64,000 nt of DNA from Myrmaecium sp. VS I D KN 1. Taxonomy: Eukaryota > Ascomycota > Dothideomycetes > Valsariales > Valsariaceae. The translations under genes were made by a program, and so were the position numbers. The stretch's first letter is position 1. The number at the start of each line of letters is the position of its first letter. The notes under the pieces are model-generated. The model did not search any database. It was not told the origin of the DNA and saw only the letters and a program-made list of their open reading frames with translations. The stretch is from NCBI GenBank assembly GCA_019775845.1, contig JADQAV010000026.1, positions 434,001-498,000 on the forward strand, read 5' to 3'. Below, one piece after another: positions 44,315 to 56,194 of the stretch.

Positions 44315-46572
44315 CTACTGCCCCGCCCCCGCCCCCGCCCCCGTCGCCGCCGCAGCAGCAGCAGCCGCCGCCGCCTTCGCCCTCAAAGCCTTGCGATCCT
44401 TCTTCAACGGACTGAACGTAAACCCATCGGGCGTGGTCATGCGAAAGCCACCCGCGATCGGGGCCGCCGCCGCGCTTTTTCCCAGCGCCCGCTTTGCAAA
44501 CAGGCCACGAGCGGGGAACGCCTTGACGGGCACAGCCGCCGGCTCGCCCTCATCGTCCTCGTCGAAGAGGGTGGGTCCCAGACCACCGGCGTGGTGGTGG
44601 TGGCCGAGGATGCTCATGTTGCCGTTGCCGTTGCCGCTGGCTCCGGCGGCGGCGCCAAGCTTGCGCTTCTTCCGCGTCGCCCCCCCGCCGCCGAGGACGG
44701 TGGTGTCGTCGTGGGTGGCGAAGGTGGCGAAGGAGGCGAGGGATTTGCGCGGCTTTTGGGTGAGCTTGGGCTTTAGCTTCGGGACGGCGGAGGGGTTGGG
44801 GTTCGGGTTCGGGTTCGAGGGATGGGCCGGTGCTGCGGTGGCTTTCTCCGTCGTCGGGATGGGGATGTCGTTCTCTTGGTTCGCGGCCTCGCGCGGCTGC
44901 TTCTCGTCTCGTTCTTCCTCCTCCTCCTCCTCGTCGCCCTCCTCGGTGACCATGGCGAGCGTGCTGATGGGGTTCTTGCGGCGCGGGGCCGGACCCGGCT
45001 TGGTGGGTTTGTTGGCGGACGCGTCGGCCAGCGGCTTGGGCTTCGGCGCCGCGCTCTTCTTCGTCGTCGCTTTGCGGACGGCAGCGGTGGGCGTGGCGTC
45101 CTGGTCGTCATCGGCCCCTTCCGGCGCGACGCTCGCCGTGCGGTTGAGGAAGGGGGTGATGGAGAACATGGACTTCTCGCCCGGTGCCGTCGACGTCGCG
45201 CGCTTGGTTCTCTTGGCCGCCAGGTCTCCAGGCGTGCCGAGCGTCGTCGCGTCAGGATCCGCGGTAGCGGCGCGCTTGCGGGGGTTCTTGATCGGCTTCG
45301 CAGCGGCAGTGTTCTGCGCTGCTTGAGCGGCCGCCGCTTGCGCTTCGGCCAGTTCCGCATCGCGTTCCTTGAGTTTGTCCTTCGTCGAGCGCAGTTTCGT
45401 TCGGAAGTTGTTCAGCTTTTCGTCCAGGATGGCCTTCTGGGTCTCCCACTCCGCATGGGATTTCTGCAGAGCCTTTTCTGCCTCTTTTTCCAGCTTGGCG
45501 CGCTCGCGTTTCTGCTTGTCGAGCTCCTCGCGGAGCTGTTGGATCTCCCCGCCGTCCTGCGACTTCTGGGAAGCCTTGGCCGCCTCCTTCTCCGCCTTGG
45601 CTCGTTCCCGTTTCTCCTTTGCCAGCTCTTCACGAAGACTCTCCAACTCCTCCTCCAGTTGCGCATCGTGTTGGGCGTTGGACTTTTGGATTTGTGTCTG
45701 GGCACGTTGCGAGGCGCGCTTCTCGGCCTCCAACTCTTGTTGCGCTTTATCGAGAGCCTTATCCATCTTTTCGCGGGCGCGTCTCTCCTTCGCAAGGTCC
45801 TTCTGCAGCTGCTCAATCTCCGCCTTGGCCTCCTCATCCAATTCCTTGCTCTTGCCGGCCTTGGCGACGGCGCGTTGCACCGCCCGCTTTTCGTTCTCCA
45901 GCTCGACTTGGATGGTGTTGAGCTGCCGTTCCAGCGCCAGCTTTTCCGAAAGAAGGTTCTGATGGGCGGCTGCCTGTGATCGAAGGTGCTCCAGCTCGGG
46001 TTTCAACTGAGACAGTTCGCGGGAAAGGGCAAGTTTCTCGGTCAGAATTTTCGCGGAATCGGTCGAAATGTTTTGAAGGGCCGCAAGCTCAGCCTTGAGA
46101 GGATGTTAACATAATGTATCTTATGCACGTAGGGGCCAGAAATCATACCTTGGTGATATCAAGCTCCCTGTTCTTACTCCGCAACTCATTGTTCACCGTC
46201 TGAAGCTCCGTAGAGATTTCTTGTATTTGCGCCGTGGCGTCGTCCAAGGCCTTCTCGAGCTCCTCCACGCGCTCGCCTTCGGTCTGCAGCTGATCGTTGA
46301 GCTCGTCGTTCTCATCCTCCCGGAGCAGCAATTGATGCCGGAGCTTGCGAACATCCTCGTCCTTCGCAACCATTTCGACTGTATGCGTGCTGCGCGCAAG
46401 GTTCAGCTCGAGGGTGACTGTTTGTAGCGCGCGCTGAAGCTGTTTGCGACCATTGTCAGCGAAACTCTAGTGTTCTGACCAAATCACAACATTGCCCTAC
46501 CCCTGCAAGCTCAGCGGCGTCCGGCGACTTGATATCCATCCTGCTATGATATTCACGAGTAATGCTAAGCAT
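44315..46572 (-). CDS. Long coiled-coil protein with basic Lys/Arg-rich tail
   Basis: Exons on the - strand are 46572-46501, 46439-46149 and 46093-44315, giving 713 residues from ATG 46572. The open frame continues upstream to about 46671 with protein-like sequence (QLEPPKPRPLSGPHPYDTTT) but no ATG, so a further 5' exon is possible. Residues about 25-390 are a near-continuous heptad coiled coil (LQRALQTVTLELNL, KLRHQLLLREDENDELNDQL, EELESLREELAKEKRERAK). The C-terminal 320 residues are disordered and basic with SMFSITPFLNRTASV, a Glu run (about 500-512), Asn-Pro repeats and FTFSPLKKDRKAL. Some filamentous-fungal relatives bear the uninformative name 'M protein repeat protein'. A cytoskeletal or spindle role is possible from the layout but is inference. 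Confidence 0.82.
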
Positions 46573-46825
46573 CGCATATGTGGTGGTGTCGTAAGGATGT
46601 GGTCCGCTCAGAGGGCGCGGTTTCGGTGGTTCGAGTTGTTTGGGGTTTGTGGAGGATCCCCGAGACAACAAACAGCGACAGGGGTCCGGTCTTGGCTCCT
46701 CCGATTACGTACTCAGCAGCCTCCCGCTCCCGAGAGGACACCAAGCACCAAGCTGGAACTGACGCGGCCGAGTCGACGACAGAGCTTCCACCCGCCGCCC
46801 TTGCTGTCGAGAGATACCTTCCACC
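46573..46825. promoter_or_regulatory. Divergent promoter, coiled-coil gene and OST3
   Basis: Only about 250 bases separate the two divergent ATGs, so the promoters must share or overlap control DNA. Part of it (to about 46671) may be coding or leader for the - strand gene. Confidence 0.5.
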
Positions 46826-48003
46826 ATGAAGTGGTTCAGCCTCCTTACCGCCTCGCTTCTCCCCTTCACCGCGCTGGCTGCAAAGAGACCCTCCGGCGAC
46901 CGATACGATGCCTTCCGCGCCCAGTCCTTCTCCGGTTCGTTGAAGCTCAACGACAAGTCGTATGAGGAATTGACCGCCACACCCCGGAACTACTCTGTTG
47001 CCGTGCTACTCACAGCAGTGGAACCGCGCTTCGGCTGCCAGCTGTGCCGGGACTTCCAGCCGGAGTTCGATCTGCTCGCGAAGAGCTGGGTCAAGGGCGA
47101 CAAGAAGGATGAGAGCAGGCTCCTCTTCGGCACCCTCGACTTCATGGACGGAAAGAATGTCTTCCAGTCGGTGCGTGAACAAGACGCTTCTGGCTACGAC
47201 ACAAACTGATCACCTGTCTAGCTGATGCTGCAAACCGCCCCGGTTCTCCTCCTTTTCCACCCTACTGTAGGACCCAATGCCAGAGTAGACCCCCAGCCGA
47301 CACGATATGACTTTACGACCGGGTAAGCTGCGTTGTTTGAAGGAACATTGGGTAGCGGTGTGTCTGACCATAGATCAGACCGGTGGGAGCCGAGACCATT
47401 CACGGCTGGATCTCCCGGCACATGCCCGAGGGTCCCAAACCCCCCGTCGTCCGCCCGTTCAACTGGATGAAGCTCATCTCCGTCACCACCGCCGTCCTGG
47501 GCTTCGTCACCTTGCTCGCCGTCGCCGCCCCGTACCTCGCGCCCCTCGTCCAGAACCGGAACCTCTGGGCCGCGATCAGCATCATCGCCGTCCTGCTCTT
47601 CACTAGCGGCCACATGTTCAACCACATCCGCAAGGTGCCTTACGTGGCCGGTGACGGCCGGGGCGGCATCCGGTACTTCGCGCCGGGCTTCCAGAACCAG
47701 CTTGGGATGGAAACGCAGATCCTGGCGGCGATTTGTAAGTTTGCGTTGATTCGTTCCCTGCATTTTCCTTATGTGGAACCCGTAGGTATACCCTAAGAAA
47801 GATGACTGACAAGTATGATAGACGGTATCCTTGCCTTTGCAACTATCTCTCTAGCTGTGAAGGTCCCTCGTATCGCGAACCCTAAGAAGCAGCAGATTGC
47901 CGTTCTCGTGTGGAGCGGGATCACGCTAGGAGTGTACAGCTTCCTGCTTAGCATCTTCAGGTTCAAGAACGGCGGTTACCCTTTCTGGCTGCCTCCTTTC
48001 TAA
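46826..48003 (+). CDS. ost3: Oligosaccharyltransferase subunit OST3/OST6
   Basis: Exons 46826-47170, 47222-47322, 47379-47734 and 47822-48003 join in phases 0, 2 and 1 to give 327 residues. A signal peptide opens the protein (FSLLTASLLPFTALA). A lumenal thioredoxin-like domain follows, with the redox pair CQLC (in RFGCQLCRDFQPEF, about residues 71-74) and FGTLDFMDGKNVFQS, then LLLFHPTVGPNA. Four membrane helices lie at about 190-320, and the C-terminus is NGGYPFWLPPF. Ost3/Ost6 subunits of the ER oligosaccharyltransferase form mixed disulfides with substrate proteins and widen N-glycosylation site use. The ATG at 46826 is in a good context (ccaccATGA). Confidence 0.94.
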
Positions 48004-51000
48004 AAGTATTTATGGAGGAAGAGAAAGGATGAGAAGCAAGGTGAGGGGAGAGACGGGGATCCCTTGAGAAAAAGCGATGGCTCGTCTGTAGGGCTTGAAA
48101 AAGGTGCATGCGTGGCGTTTCTGCGGGCCAGAGAAAGGATTGGTTGTAAGAGAATAAGTATCAATTATATGCATGAAGACGTGTTATCTTTTTCTTTCTA
48201 GATCAAGTCAACGTGTTTGTCATCGTTTGTAGGAGCTTCGAGCAAGAAACGTTATCGTTCACTCTTCGTCGCGTTCAAAGGGGTTGACGACGTTGATCGA
48301 TGCGCAGTGATCATCTCCAGATCCCCCTCGGCGGTGCATGCACGACACCGCGACGGTGCTGCCCCCTCACTTGCTCAGGTCCGCGGACGCGAAGGATGGC
48401 TGTTATGTATTGCGAGAACAAGAAACAGTATCCCCTCCAATTACCCTATCGCCTCCGCCAACCCGACAAGCACGCTAAGTTGGGCGGTCGTGCGAGTGGC
48501 CTACTCCATAGTGGTGTTTCCCCCTGGCTTCATGGTGTGCAAAGTAACGGACCCACGCAGTTCTACTGCTGAATTTGTACCTGACGAGAAACAGCGGAAA
48601 GCCACTACATAGTAAGGTGAAACCGTTGGTATATCCCTTCGATAGGTTCACCAATCAAGGCCTGATGTTTGACCTCGACTAGATTTGGTGTGCTAAGGCG
48701 TGAATGTTCAAGGAGGATCTTGGGTTCTGGGGGGGGGGATGGAATGGGTTCTTTTCCTTCATTCTTTTGATGATGTTCACGCGTGCGGACTTCCTTCACC
48801 AACGGTGGGAGGCGTGTGCATATTCCATTTCCCTTTGCTCAATTTGAACACTCGAGATATCGAATGTTAAAGAAAGAAAAAAAGCATCCCTTCTCACATC
48901 TCCCCTTCCCTCACTTGCCTATTTACACTCCTCCTCACAGCCCACGATCCCCGTGCCGCGGACCATCACAGACGACGAAGACTGTATCAAGCATTTCCCT
49001 CCCTATCACGCTATCATCGTTCTTTCACTGCTCTTCGCCAGCATGTCATCCACCCTTTCTCCATCGCCCCCACACCCATCAACGACGCTCCCGTCTCCAC
49101 TTCTCCACAGCCCGCCCGTCCGCCCGCAAGGCTTAGCGAACGCCACACCAGCCTCCCGTTTCGCGCCGACGCCTACCTATCCAACCATTCTAACTCATCA
49201 TTCTTGATCCTCTTCCCTCTTCTCGATTCACAGAGCAATAAATATACTTACCATGACAGCCTGCCTTTCAATAAAGGACGCATCCGCACCCCTACCCGCT
49301 CTCTCAGCCTTGGCGCTTAAGCCATCTCTAGCCGCCGGGAAGAAAAATGGAAAGAAAGAAAGAAAGAAAGAAGACAATCCGACCTGTCTAAGCGCCAGAC
49401 GACTATCTGGCATTCCGTTTCTATCTCGGTTACCATTAACCGCCGCGGCTGATCCAGGAACCGAGCAGGCTAGGCTGCCACTTGATTTCCCCGAGAGGCG
49501 AGGTAGTTATTATCTCACCATCTGAGGTTTTGCATGTACGTATGAATGAATAGCGGGGCGCCTACATATGTCTCTTCAAAAACAGGGAGAGGAAGAGTCT
49601 CGCGTGGTTAGGAGAGGAGTTAAAGTATTCGCTCGATAGGTACCTTAGTACTGTAGCGAAAGAGACGAGAACTACGAATACTCGTACTGCCTACAGTACC
49701 TGAGTTCATACACGCTGTACGGAACATGGCGTCTGTTCCTACTATATCACTATTTATGTGTGCTGTGAGAGATCTACGTAAGGCTGTCCATCTTACCTAA
49801 CCTCAGAATCCCGGCACCCATGCGTTCACGCGGGGCCAAGGTGGCGGCTGACTACGGATACGATGACGCTCTCTCCCTCCTCGTTCTATCTTAGTACAAT
49901 ATACATACAGCATACATAGGTAGGTACCTTACGGTGTGAGCCTAACCAGCCCCCTCGCCTAACCACTCCCTAAGAATCACAATTCAATATACCGCACCTT
50001 TCTCCCACCAAACCCTGCCAACTGACCGGCGCGCCTCCGTCGCGTCATGGTGTTCGAGAGAATGGGGGGGTGTGATATCAAGATTGGGGGCTATGCATGT
50101 ATATATGTATACTATATATGTAGTATGGACTGGATGGATGTACACCCCCTTTGCAAGGCCGACGGTTAGCTTACGCCATGCATATGGCTTGAGACCCTGG
50201 TTTACACGAATCAAAAGCTGTCCCGAGGTCATTTATTCCTTGTAAGAAGACGTGCATGAAGGAGCGCTAACCACCGGCTGCGCAAAGGGGGTGTATGTAT
50301 CTGCTGCCTGCTACACACAAATACATACGGCACAGTACATACACTCCATCCATCTAACCAACCAACCATCCCATCGCCCATGAAGGAGGCTGACGGGACC
50401 TGGCCGCCTCGCGCGCGCGGGACAATATTACGGCGTTCCAGCATCCCGGGATCTCAGACAGAGTCATAAGGTACCTACTAGGATCTGCTAGGCTGACAGG
50501 CAGATCTTAGGCAGATCTTAGGCAGACAGGCAGACAGACAGATAGATAGAAAAGCGACTCTTTTCTCTCTCTCTTCCATGCTTCCTATCTTTCTTTTTCC
50601 TCCTTCCTGCTTCTTCTTCTTCCCTTCCCCCTCTTCACCTCGCTCACTCGCGCTTCCACTGTTCCCGTCTCGCGCAACCTAAACCCTCCCGTCTCCTCCC
50701 CCCTGACCCCCCTTCGGGGAGGGGCATCACGGGGCCAAGAAGCCTCGAACCTCAAGGCACACCTGCACTCATAAAGTCACAGTGTATCAGACGGGAGAAA
50801 AGTCTCACCTACATTTCCGACACAGAATCTCCTCGGGAAAAAGCACACGTCCTTACATTTTTCCTCGGAAAGAAAAGACATTTACATCATTTACATCACG
50901 AGGCTCGGATCGGATATCACATCGCATATTGATCGCGAAATCACACGGTATCGCGCATCGCAAATCGCAAATCACATATCACACGGATCGCGCATCACAC

Positions 51001-51083
51001 TCCCACAACTCACTCACCTGGGTTTATCTTAAAGCCCCCATCCATCCATTTGTTCCTCCTTCACCCCCCCTACATCTCCAGCC
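48004..51083. other. 3 kb gene-free stretch
   Basis: Contains an AAAG microsatellite (about 49,351-49,374), a GTAC/TACC-rich zone (49,630-49,940), TA/TG-rich DNA at 50,090-50,125, a short aggcagatctt repeat (50,495-50,530), C/T-rich DNA (50,560-50,720) and repeated ATCACACGG/ATCGCGCATC words (50,915-51,000) before the patatin gene. No frame with protein-like character or RNA gene was found. Confidence 0.55.
50915..51000. repeat. Short direct repeats upstream of patatin gene
   Basis: The word atcacacgg occurs twice, each followed by atcgcgcatc (one copy has an extra t). Related words (atcgcaaatc, atcacat) fill the space between. The block ends about 85 bases before the ATG at 51084. Confidence 0.7.
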
Positions 51084-53330
51084 ATGTCATCCCTCGGGCT
51101 ACCGCAACGCGACGCTCCACCCCCGGCAGCAGAGCCGTCCATCATCCCCGCACCCGCCATGCCACCAACCATGAATCTCCCCAACACCAGCTCCCCAGCA
51201 ACAGCGGCCGCCGCCGCCAGGCTACTCAGCCACACCCGCTCCCCAACCGCGCCGCTGCGACTGCTCTCGCTCGACGGCGGGGGCGTGCGCGGGCTCTCGA
51301 GCCTGATGGTGCTGGACGCGCTGATGAAGTCGATCGCGGCGGAGGAGAAGCGGCTGGGGATCCGGGCGGGGACGGACCGGCGACCGTGCAAGCCGTGCGA
51401 CTACTTCGACCTGATCGGGGGCACCTCCACGGGGGGCATCATCGCCGTCCTCCTCGGCCGGCTGAGGTTGGATGTGCCCACCTGCATCGACATCTACGTC
51501 GCCCTCTCCGCCGAGATCTTCGCTCGCGACCGCAGCGTGTCCGTCTTTGGGGTAAAGTTGCCCACCTCCACCACCCGTTTTAGCGGCGCCGTGCTCGAGC
51601 GCGCTATCAAGCGCGCCCTTTGCACCCTCGGCTTCGACGAGGATGAGCTCATGTGGGATGAGGGCTTGTTCGAGGAGGTGGACGGCTGGGCAGAGGAGGC
51701 TGCGGGCGCACAGGAGAACATCTGGGTGGATGCGGTTGGGGCGGGGAGCGCGCTTGCGGCGGGGGCGGCGGCCGGAGTGGAGGCGATGACGCTGACGGAG
51801 AGCCCGACGGCGACGACGGCAAAGGGGAGCGAGGAGGCGTTGGTCAACGAGTCGGCGAAGACGGCGGGATTCGAAGAGGACATGGGAACGTCGATGCCAG
51901 GAGTGTTCGAGGGATCCCCCGGCGATGCGCTGGCGGAGAGGCAGCGCCATGTGCGGGGGAGCAGCACCTGGAAGATGCACAAGCGGGCCTCGGTGCACAA
52001 GAAGGCCGACCGGAAGGGGTGCCGGGCGTTCGTGGTGTCTGCGCTGAAGAACGCGCTGGGCCTGCCCCGCATCCTCGCCACGTACGACCCGAACGACCGG
52101 CAGACGCGGATCTGGGAGGCCCTGCGGGCGACCTCGGCCGCGCCGCGCTTCTTCGAGGAGATGCAGTTCGGCACGCCCAAGGTCACCTACCTCGACGGCG
52201 CGGTCGGGTTCAACAACCCCTGCGCCGAGGTCGACTACGCGGCCAAGTCGATCTGGCCGGGCCGCGCTATCGGCGTGATCGTGTCGGTCGGGACGGGCCT
52301 ACAGACGATCCCGTCGGTGAAGAAGATGGCCTCGTGGCTGCCCTTCGGCCTCGGGCGAGACCTCGCCCTCGCTTCGGCCCTGGCCAACATGGCCACGGGC
52401 ACGGCGCGGGTGGACAATGAGATGCAGCGGATGTACTACGGCAGTCCGACGCGGTACTTCCGGTTCGACGTCGACGGCGGCCTGGCCGAGGTGCCGTTAG
52501 AGCAGTGGATGCGCGAGGACGAGATGGCCGCGCTCACGGAGCAGTACATGCGTGACCCGGCGCAGATCTGGAGGTCGCGGCAGCTGTCGGAGCTCATGGT
52601 CCGGCTGAGCGCCCCGCCTCCCCGGTTCGAGATCCACGCCCAATCCTTCCGCATCGGCCTGACCGGGAGGGATGTGATCGACGGCGCGTTCCGGATGGAG
52701 GAGCTTGACTTCAAGACCGGCTTCCCGCTCGGCGTGCGGGTATCTCTGGAGGACGTAGCGAAACTGCAAGAGTACCGATCCTCGAGCCCGTCCGGGAAGG
52801 GTGGCCTGACGATCGACGAGACGGGACGCATGCGCAAGATCTACCCCGTCGCCCTCGACCTGGACGGCGACGGCCGGAAGGAGGAGACGGTGGTGGTGAC
52901 ATGCGTGCGCGCGGACAAGACGTGCCTGCGGGCGTTGCGGACGGGGATTCCAAGCGGGCGATACCGGGTCAAGTTCATCGTCTGCTTCTTCAACACGGAG
53001 CACGCGATCCCGTCGGAGATCATCTTCTCCGTCGGCCGGCCGTTCGACGCGGCCACCTTCGCCAGCCGGAACGTCGACCCCAAGATCACGCCCGACATCG
53101 TGCCCGTGCTGCTGCACCCGGACGCCGTCCGGGTCCGGGTGGGCAAGACGCGATACCACGCCCAGAAGGCGCAAGGCTGGCTGGAAATCGAGGGCGACGT
53201 CGAGGTGCAGGTGGGGCTGGAAGGCATCCTTGGCTTCGTTATCAGCAGCATCTACAAGGAGGATGTGTTCGTCGGCGGTTGGAGCTTCGGGGGCGTCAGG
53301 CTCGATCCCGTCTTTGAGGCGGTCCGATGA
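51084..53330 (+). CDS. Patatin-like phospholipase
   Basis: Single exon of 748 residues. After a Pro/Ala-rich tail the fold begins with LRLLSLDGGGVRGLSSLMVL (oxyanion-hole GGGVRG, about residues 66-71). The nucleophile motif GTSTGG (about 113-118, Ser about 115) follows, and the second catalytic residue lies in YLDGAVGFNNP (Asp about 371), completing the Ser-Asp dyad of patatins. An insert of about 110 residues (about 195-305, acidic/Ala-rich then basic) interrupts the domain between the two. The last ~270 residues form a beta-rich extension with no motif I recognise. Patatins hydrolyse acyl esters of phospholipids or other lipids; the substrate here is unknown. There is no signal peptide, so it probably acts inside the cell. 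GC content is very high and intron-free, unlike most neighbours. Confidence 0.9.
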   Translation: MSSLGLPQRDAPPPAAEPSIIPAPAMPPTMNLPNTSSPATAAAAARLLSHTRSPTAPLRLLSLDGGGVRGLSSLMVLDALMKSIAAEEKRLGIRAGTDRRPCKPCDYFDLIGGTSTGGIIAVLLGRLRLDVPTCIDIYVALSAEIFARDRSVSVFGVKLPTSTTRFSGAVLERAIKRALCTLGFDEDELMWDEGLFEEVDGWAEEAAGAQENIWVDAVGAGSALAAGAAAGVEAMTLTESPTATTAKGSEEALVNESAKTAGFEEDMGTSMPGVFEGSPGDALAERQRHVRGSSTWKMHKRASVHKKADRKGCRAFVVSALKNALGLPRILATYDPNDRQTRIWEALRATSAAPRFFEEMQFGTPKVTYLDGAVGFNNPCAEVDYAAKSIWPGRAIGVIVSVGTGLQTIPSVKKMASWLPFGLGRDLALASALANMATGTARVDNEMQRMYYGSPTRYFRFDVDGGLAEVPLEQWMREDEMAALTEQYMRDPAQIWRSRQLSELMVRLSAPPPRFEIHAQSFRIGLTGRDVIDGAFRMEELDFKTGFPLGVRVSLEDVAKLQEYRSSSPSGKGGLTIDETGRMRKIYPVALDLDGDGRKEETVVVTCVRADKTCLRALRTGIPSGRYRVKFIVCFFNTEHAIPSEIIFSVGRPFDAATFASRNVDPKITPDIVPVLLHPDAVRVRVGKTRYHAQKAQGWLEIEGDVEVQVGLEGILGFVISSIYKEDVFVGGWSFGGVRLDPVFEAVR

Positions 53331-55284
53331 AGGCTGGGCGCGTCTTTTTCATTCTTTTCTCGTCTCTCTTTTCCCCACCACGATGATGAATTTCCCATCG
53401 TGACTGACCCCCCCCTCACCCCTCAGCATCGTCTGACCTCTCTTCATCTTTTTGTCCGGTGGAATCAAGGATTGCATGGATGTGGGGGCCTCGTATGGAT
53501 CGCATTTTCCCGTCTCGTATCTGTTTGCCGCGCCTTTTTGTTTTTGGCCGTGTATGCTATAGGATGTTCGTTTGGTTCGGCCAGGGTATATACAATGTCG
53601 ACTGTGGACAGGGATCGGTATGGATGTACAGTAACAGGTTTGGGTAGAACGGTTATGGGTCTTTTTGAGCATGATATGTACTTAGCAACAGCGAATCGAT
53701 TGTTCTGGTTTCCCGACTGCTGGTATTGTCGGTATCTATTGCTGTGCCTGGTGATGGATGTGAAGCGGGCGGACGAGGTCCTCGTTTGGCGTAGGTACTC
53801 GCGCAAGCGACCAGAAATCGGCGAAAGAAGACGAAGAAGATGCATCCACCGCTACTGACCGTCAGCAATCGCCTCTGCAGAAGAACTAATCGGACAACCG
53901 AAGCGAACCGTATCAGCCGCATCACCATAGCGTTTGAGCACGCGACAGGACAAGCCCGGAATTCTGCTGGCGAAGGGCCAGGCTGGCATTGTCCGTCCAC
54001 TTGCGGGACGCATCTCCCGTCGATGGCGGGGCGGGCTGAGCCGCGAGACGGACGGCGACTGGGGGTTGTGAAGAGGAGGGAGGTAGGTATTGTATGTATG
54101 TGAGCCCATGCCATGCTATGCCATGCCATGCCCAGACGATGCCCAAACAATGCCAGGCCCAGGCCAAGACCCCAGGTGGATGTGAGCGGATGTGTAATCA
54201 TAAAACCTGGGGAAAAGGAGAATGTGGGGTATGTGCGAGCGGATGACCAAGACGACGGACGGACGACGGTGGACCGAAACGACAACATCAGCTGGATAAG
54301 GTAAGGTACGAAGAAACTCACCTTGACGAGGAGATGTGTATGCCACGTGAGGGTGAAGAAGAGAAGGAAAAAGGGCATGGACCAGGTGAGCCTGACTTGC
54401 GGACGCGCAACGGCGGTGATCATGTGGGAGAAGTCATTTACTGTACAGAGTGGTACCTTTTTGAGTTTTCTTCTTCGCGTCCCCTTTGGTGATTGTTTGC
54501 TCGTATATCTGGTTATTATTACCTTGAGTAGTACATCAACAAAATCGACAAAAACGATACATACCTCACCCTCTCCTCTCTTCTTCTCCTCTTGGCGACC
54601 GGGGGAATGAACGACGATGATACAAACGGCTGGCCGGCCGGCTGTCGGTTGTCCACATCACCCATCCGATCCATGCACGGTTGGCTGGAAGAAGAGCGAC
54701 GGGGCGAACGCGCGATTTTGTTCAAATGGCGCAATCATGGAACCTGTTGGAGGGTGTTTTGTTATGTAATTGATTGAAGGGTTTTTGAATTGTGCCCTGA
54801 GTTACGAGTATAATTGGTATTCAGTAGTGGACGCCTTGTTGGCCGTGCGGATCCCCCTCGTGATGGCTTGATGCGGGGAGGGCGAAGGGGCGTTAAATCA
54901 GCCGGAGCCGACCTGAGTTAGCGTCAGGAACCTGGGGCAACTCCCGTCGGGAAACCTTTTCGGAGGCGGTGGGATGGGGGATTGAAATGGAATGGAGGAA
55001 AGCTTGAAGGCCTGGGGAAGACCTTGGTTAACGCCGATTCAAGCCGCTGTCCTCCCCTCCATCTCTCCCGTCATCCCCGTCATCCTTCTTCCCCTCGGCC
55101 TAACAAAAGCCTCCTCGACCGACTTGTTGTTACGTTACGTTACGTATCCGATCGAGGGGGCGTTTGACTCGCGCACGAGAATGGCAGCGCCATCCGACAA
55201 ACCTACTTAGTATTAGGTGATGTGTTGCGGTGCAGTCCAGTCGCGGTTCAGTTGCGGTGGACCTCCTGCATCCTGTAACCGGCG

Positions 55285-55292
55285 TATAAAAG
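55285..55292 (+). promoter_or_regulatory. TATA box candidate
   Basis: A perfect TATAAAAG word about 910 bases upstream of the glutamate dehydrogenase ATG, followed by a C/T-rich run as often seen at fungal start sites. If used, the leader would be long and contain upstream ATGs. Confidence 0.4.
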
Positions 55293-55953
55293 TCCCCCGC
55301 AATCCTCCTCCCGCTCTGAACCACCTGAAGGGTCTTCCATTCTTCTCCCTAACTACTCTTAACGTTCGAGCATCGTTATTAGTGATTCCTCCCTCGCCGA
55401 GCAACACCATTGAGCAAGTGACGGAACCATTCCATCGCATCCCATCCCATCTCACCTCCTCTTCTCTCCTCTCCTCTCATCCCTACCTCGGACGATAGCC
55501 GGACGTGCCAGCAGAGACAGCCTCACATTCGCACTACACCGCGTACGACTCGTCGAATGCACGACGTGCCTTGCGTGAGATTGCATCACCGCCTTTTTTC
55601 ACACGCGATCATCATCATCCCTTACCGGTACACCCACAAGTCGTCGGGACACTGAGCCAATTGATTAATTCGCTCGCCCCTTGGCTTCGTCTCCGAGGAT
55701 ATATATACTCAGGTATCGATCATCTACAGACCGCTCCCATCGGTCCTCTAGCCATTTCCTTCCGGCCTCTGGCACGTTCCAGATTTATTCTTAGACACCC
55801 GGCCATTGTTCCTGAGGAGAGGTGAGTCGGTTGTTCCAATGATCTCCCCCGGCCTTATCGCCGCTCCGACGCCTTGATCTCCATGCTCCCGCATCCCCTG
55901 CCCGCCCTTTATCTAAGGTTGCCCTCGCCGGGGCCCGAGCGGCATTCCTCTGG

Positions 55954-55979
55954 CCCAGCCAGCCAGCCAGCCAGCCAGC
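55954..55979. repeat. CCAG tetranucleotide microsatellite
   Basis: About six tandem ccag copies in the probable leader of the glutamate dehydrogenase gene. Confidence 0.9.
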
Positions 55980-56194
55980 TACAGCTAGCTCATGGGCTGG
56001 CTGCATGGCTGTGCCCAACGGCTACTCCTGCCGCGGATAACCGCGATGCCAGATCCAACACCGCTCAATTGCCCTTTATACTCAAGGATCCCGTCATTGA
56101 TGCTAATGGCTTTCTCGTCCAGTACCGCCGCTCTCCTTTCCCTTCGTTGACCACCGCACGACATCGGCCCTCCGGCCACATACACTTCTTCACC

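Larger units (their letters stand above)
53331..56194. other. 2.9 kb intergenic stretch and long GDH leader
   Basis: No supported gene. Items seen are CATGC-type repeats (54,103-54,135), a C/T-rich zone with a TATAAAAG box at 55285-55292, a tatatata word near 55,701 and a CCAG tandem repeat at 55954-55979. The last 900 bases probably form the promoter and leader of the glutamate dehydrogenase gene. A leader intron starting with gtgagt near 55,822 is possible. Confidence 0.5.

Noticed and set aside
44100-45979. Long + strand open frames over the coiled-coil gene
   Set aside because: They are Leu/Arg/Ala-rich mirror images of the Lys/Glu coiled coil on the - strand and show no domain.
55874-56194. 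In-frame N-terminal extension of glutamate dehydrogenase
   Set aside because: The extra 107 residues include translated CCAG repeats and no family sequence; the conserved protein begins at 56195.
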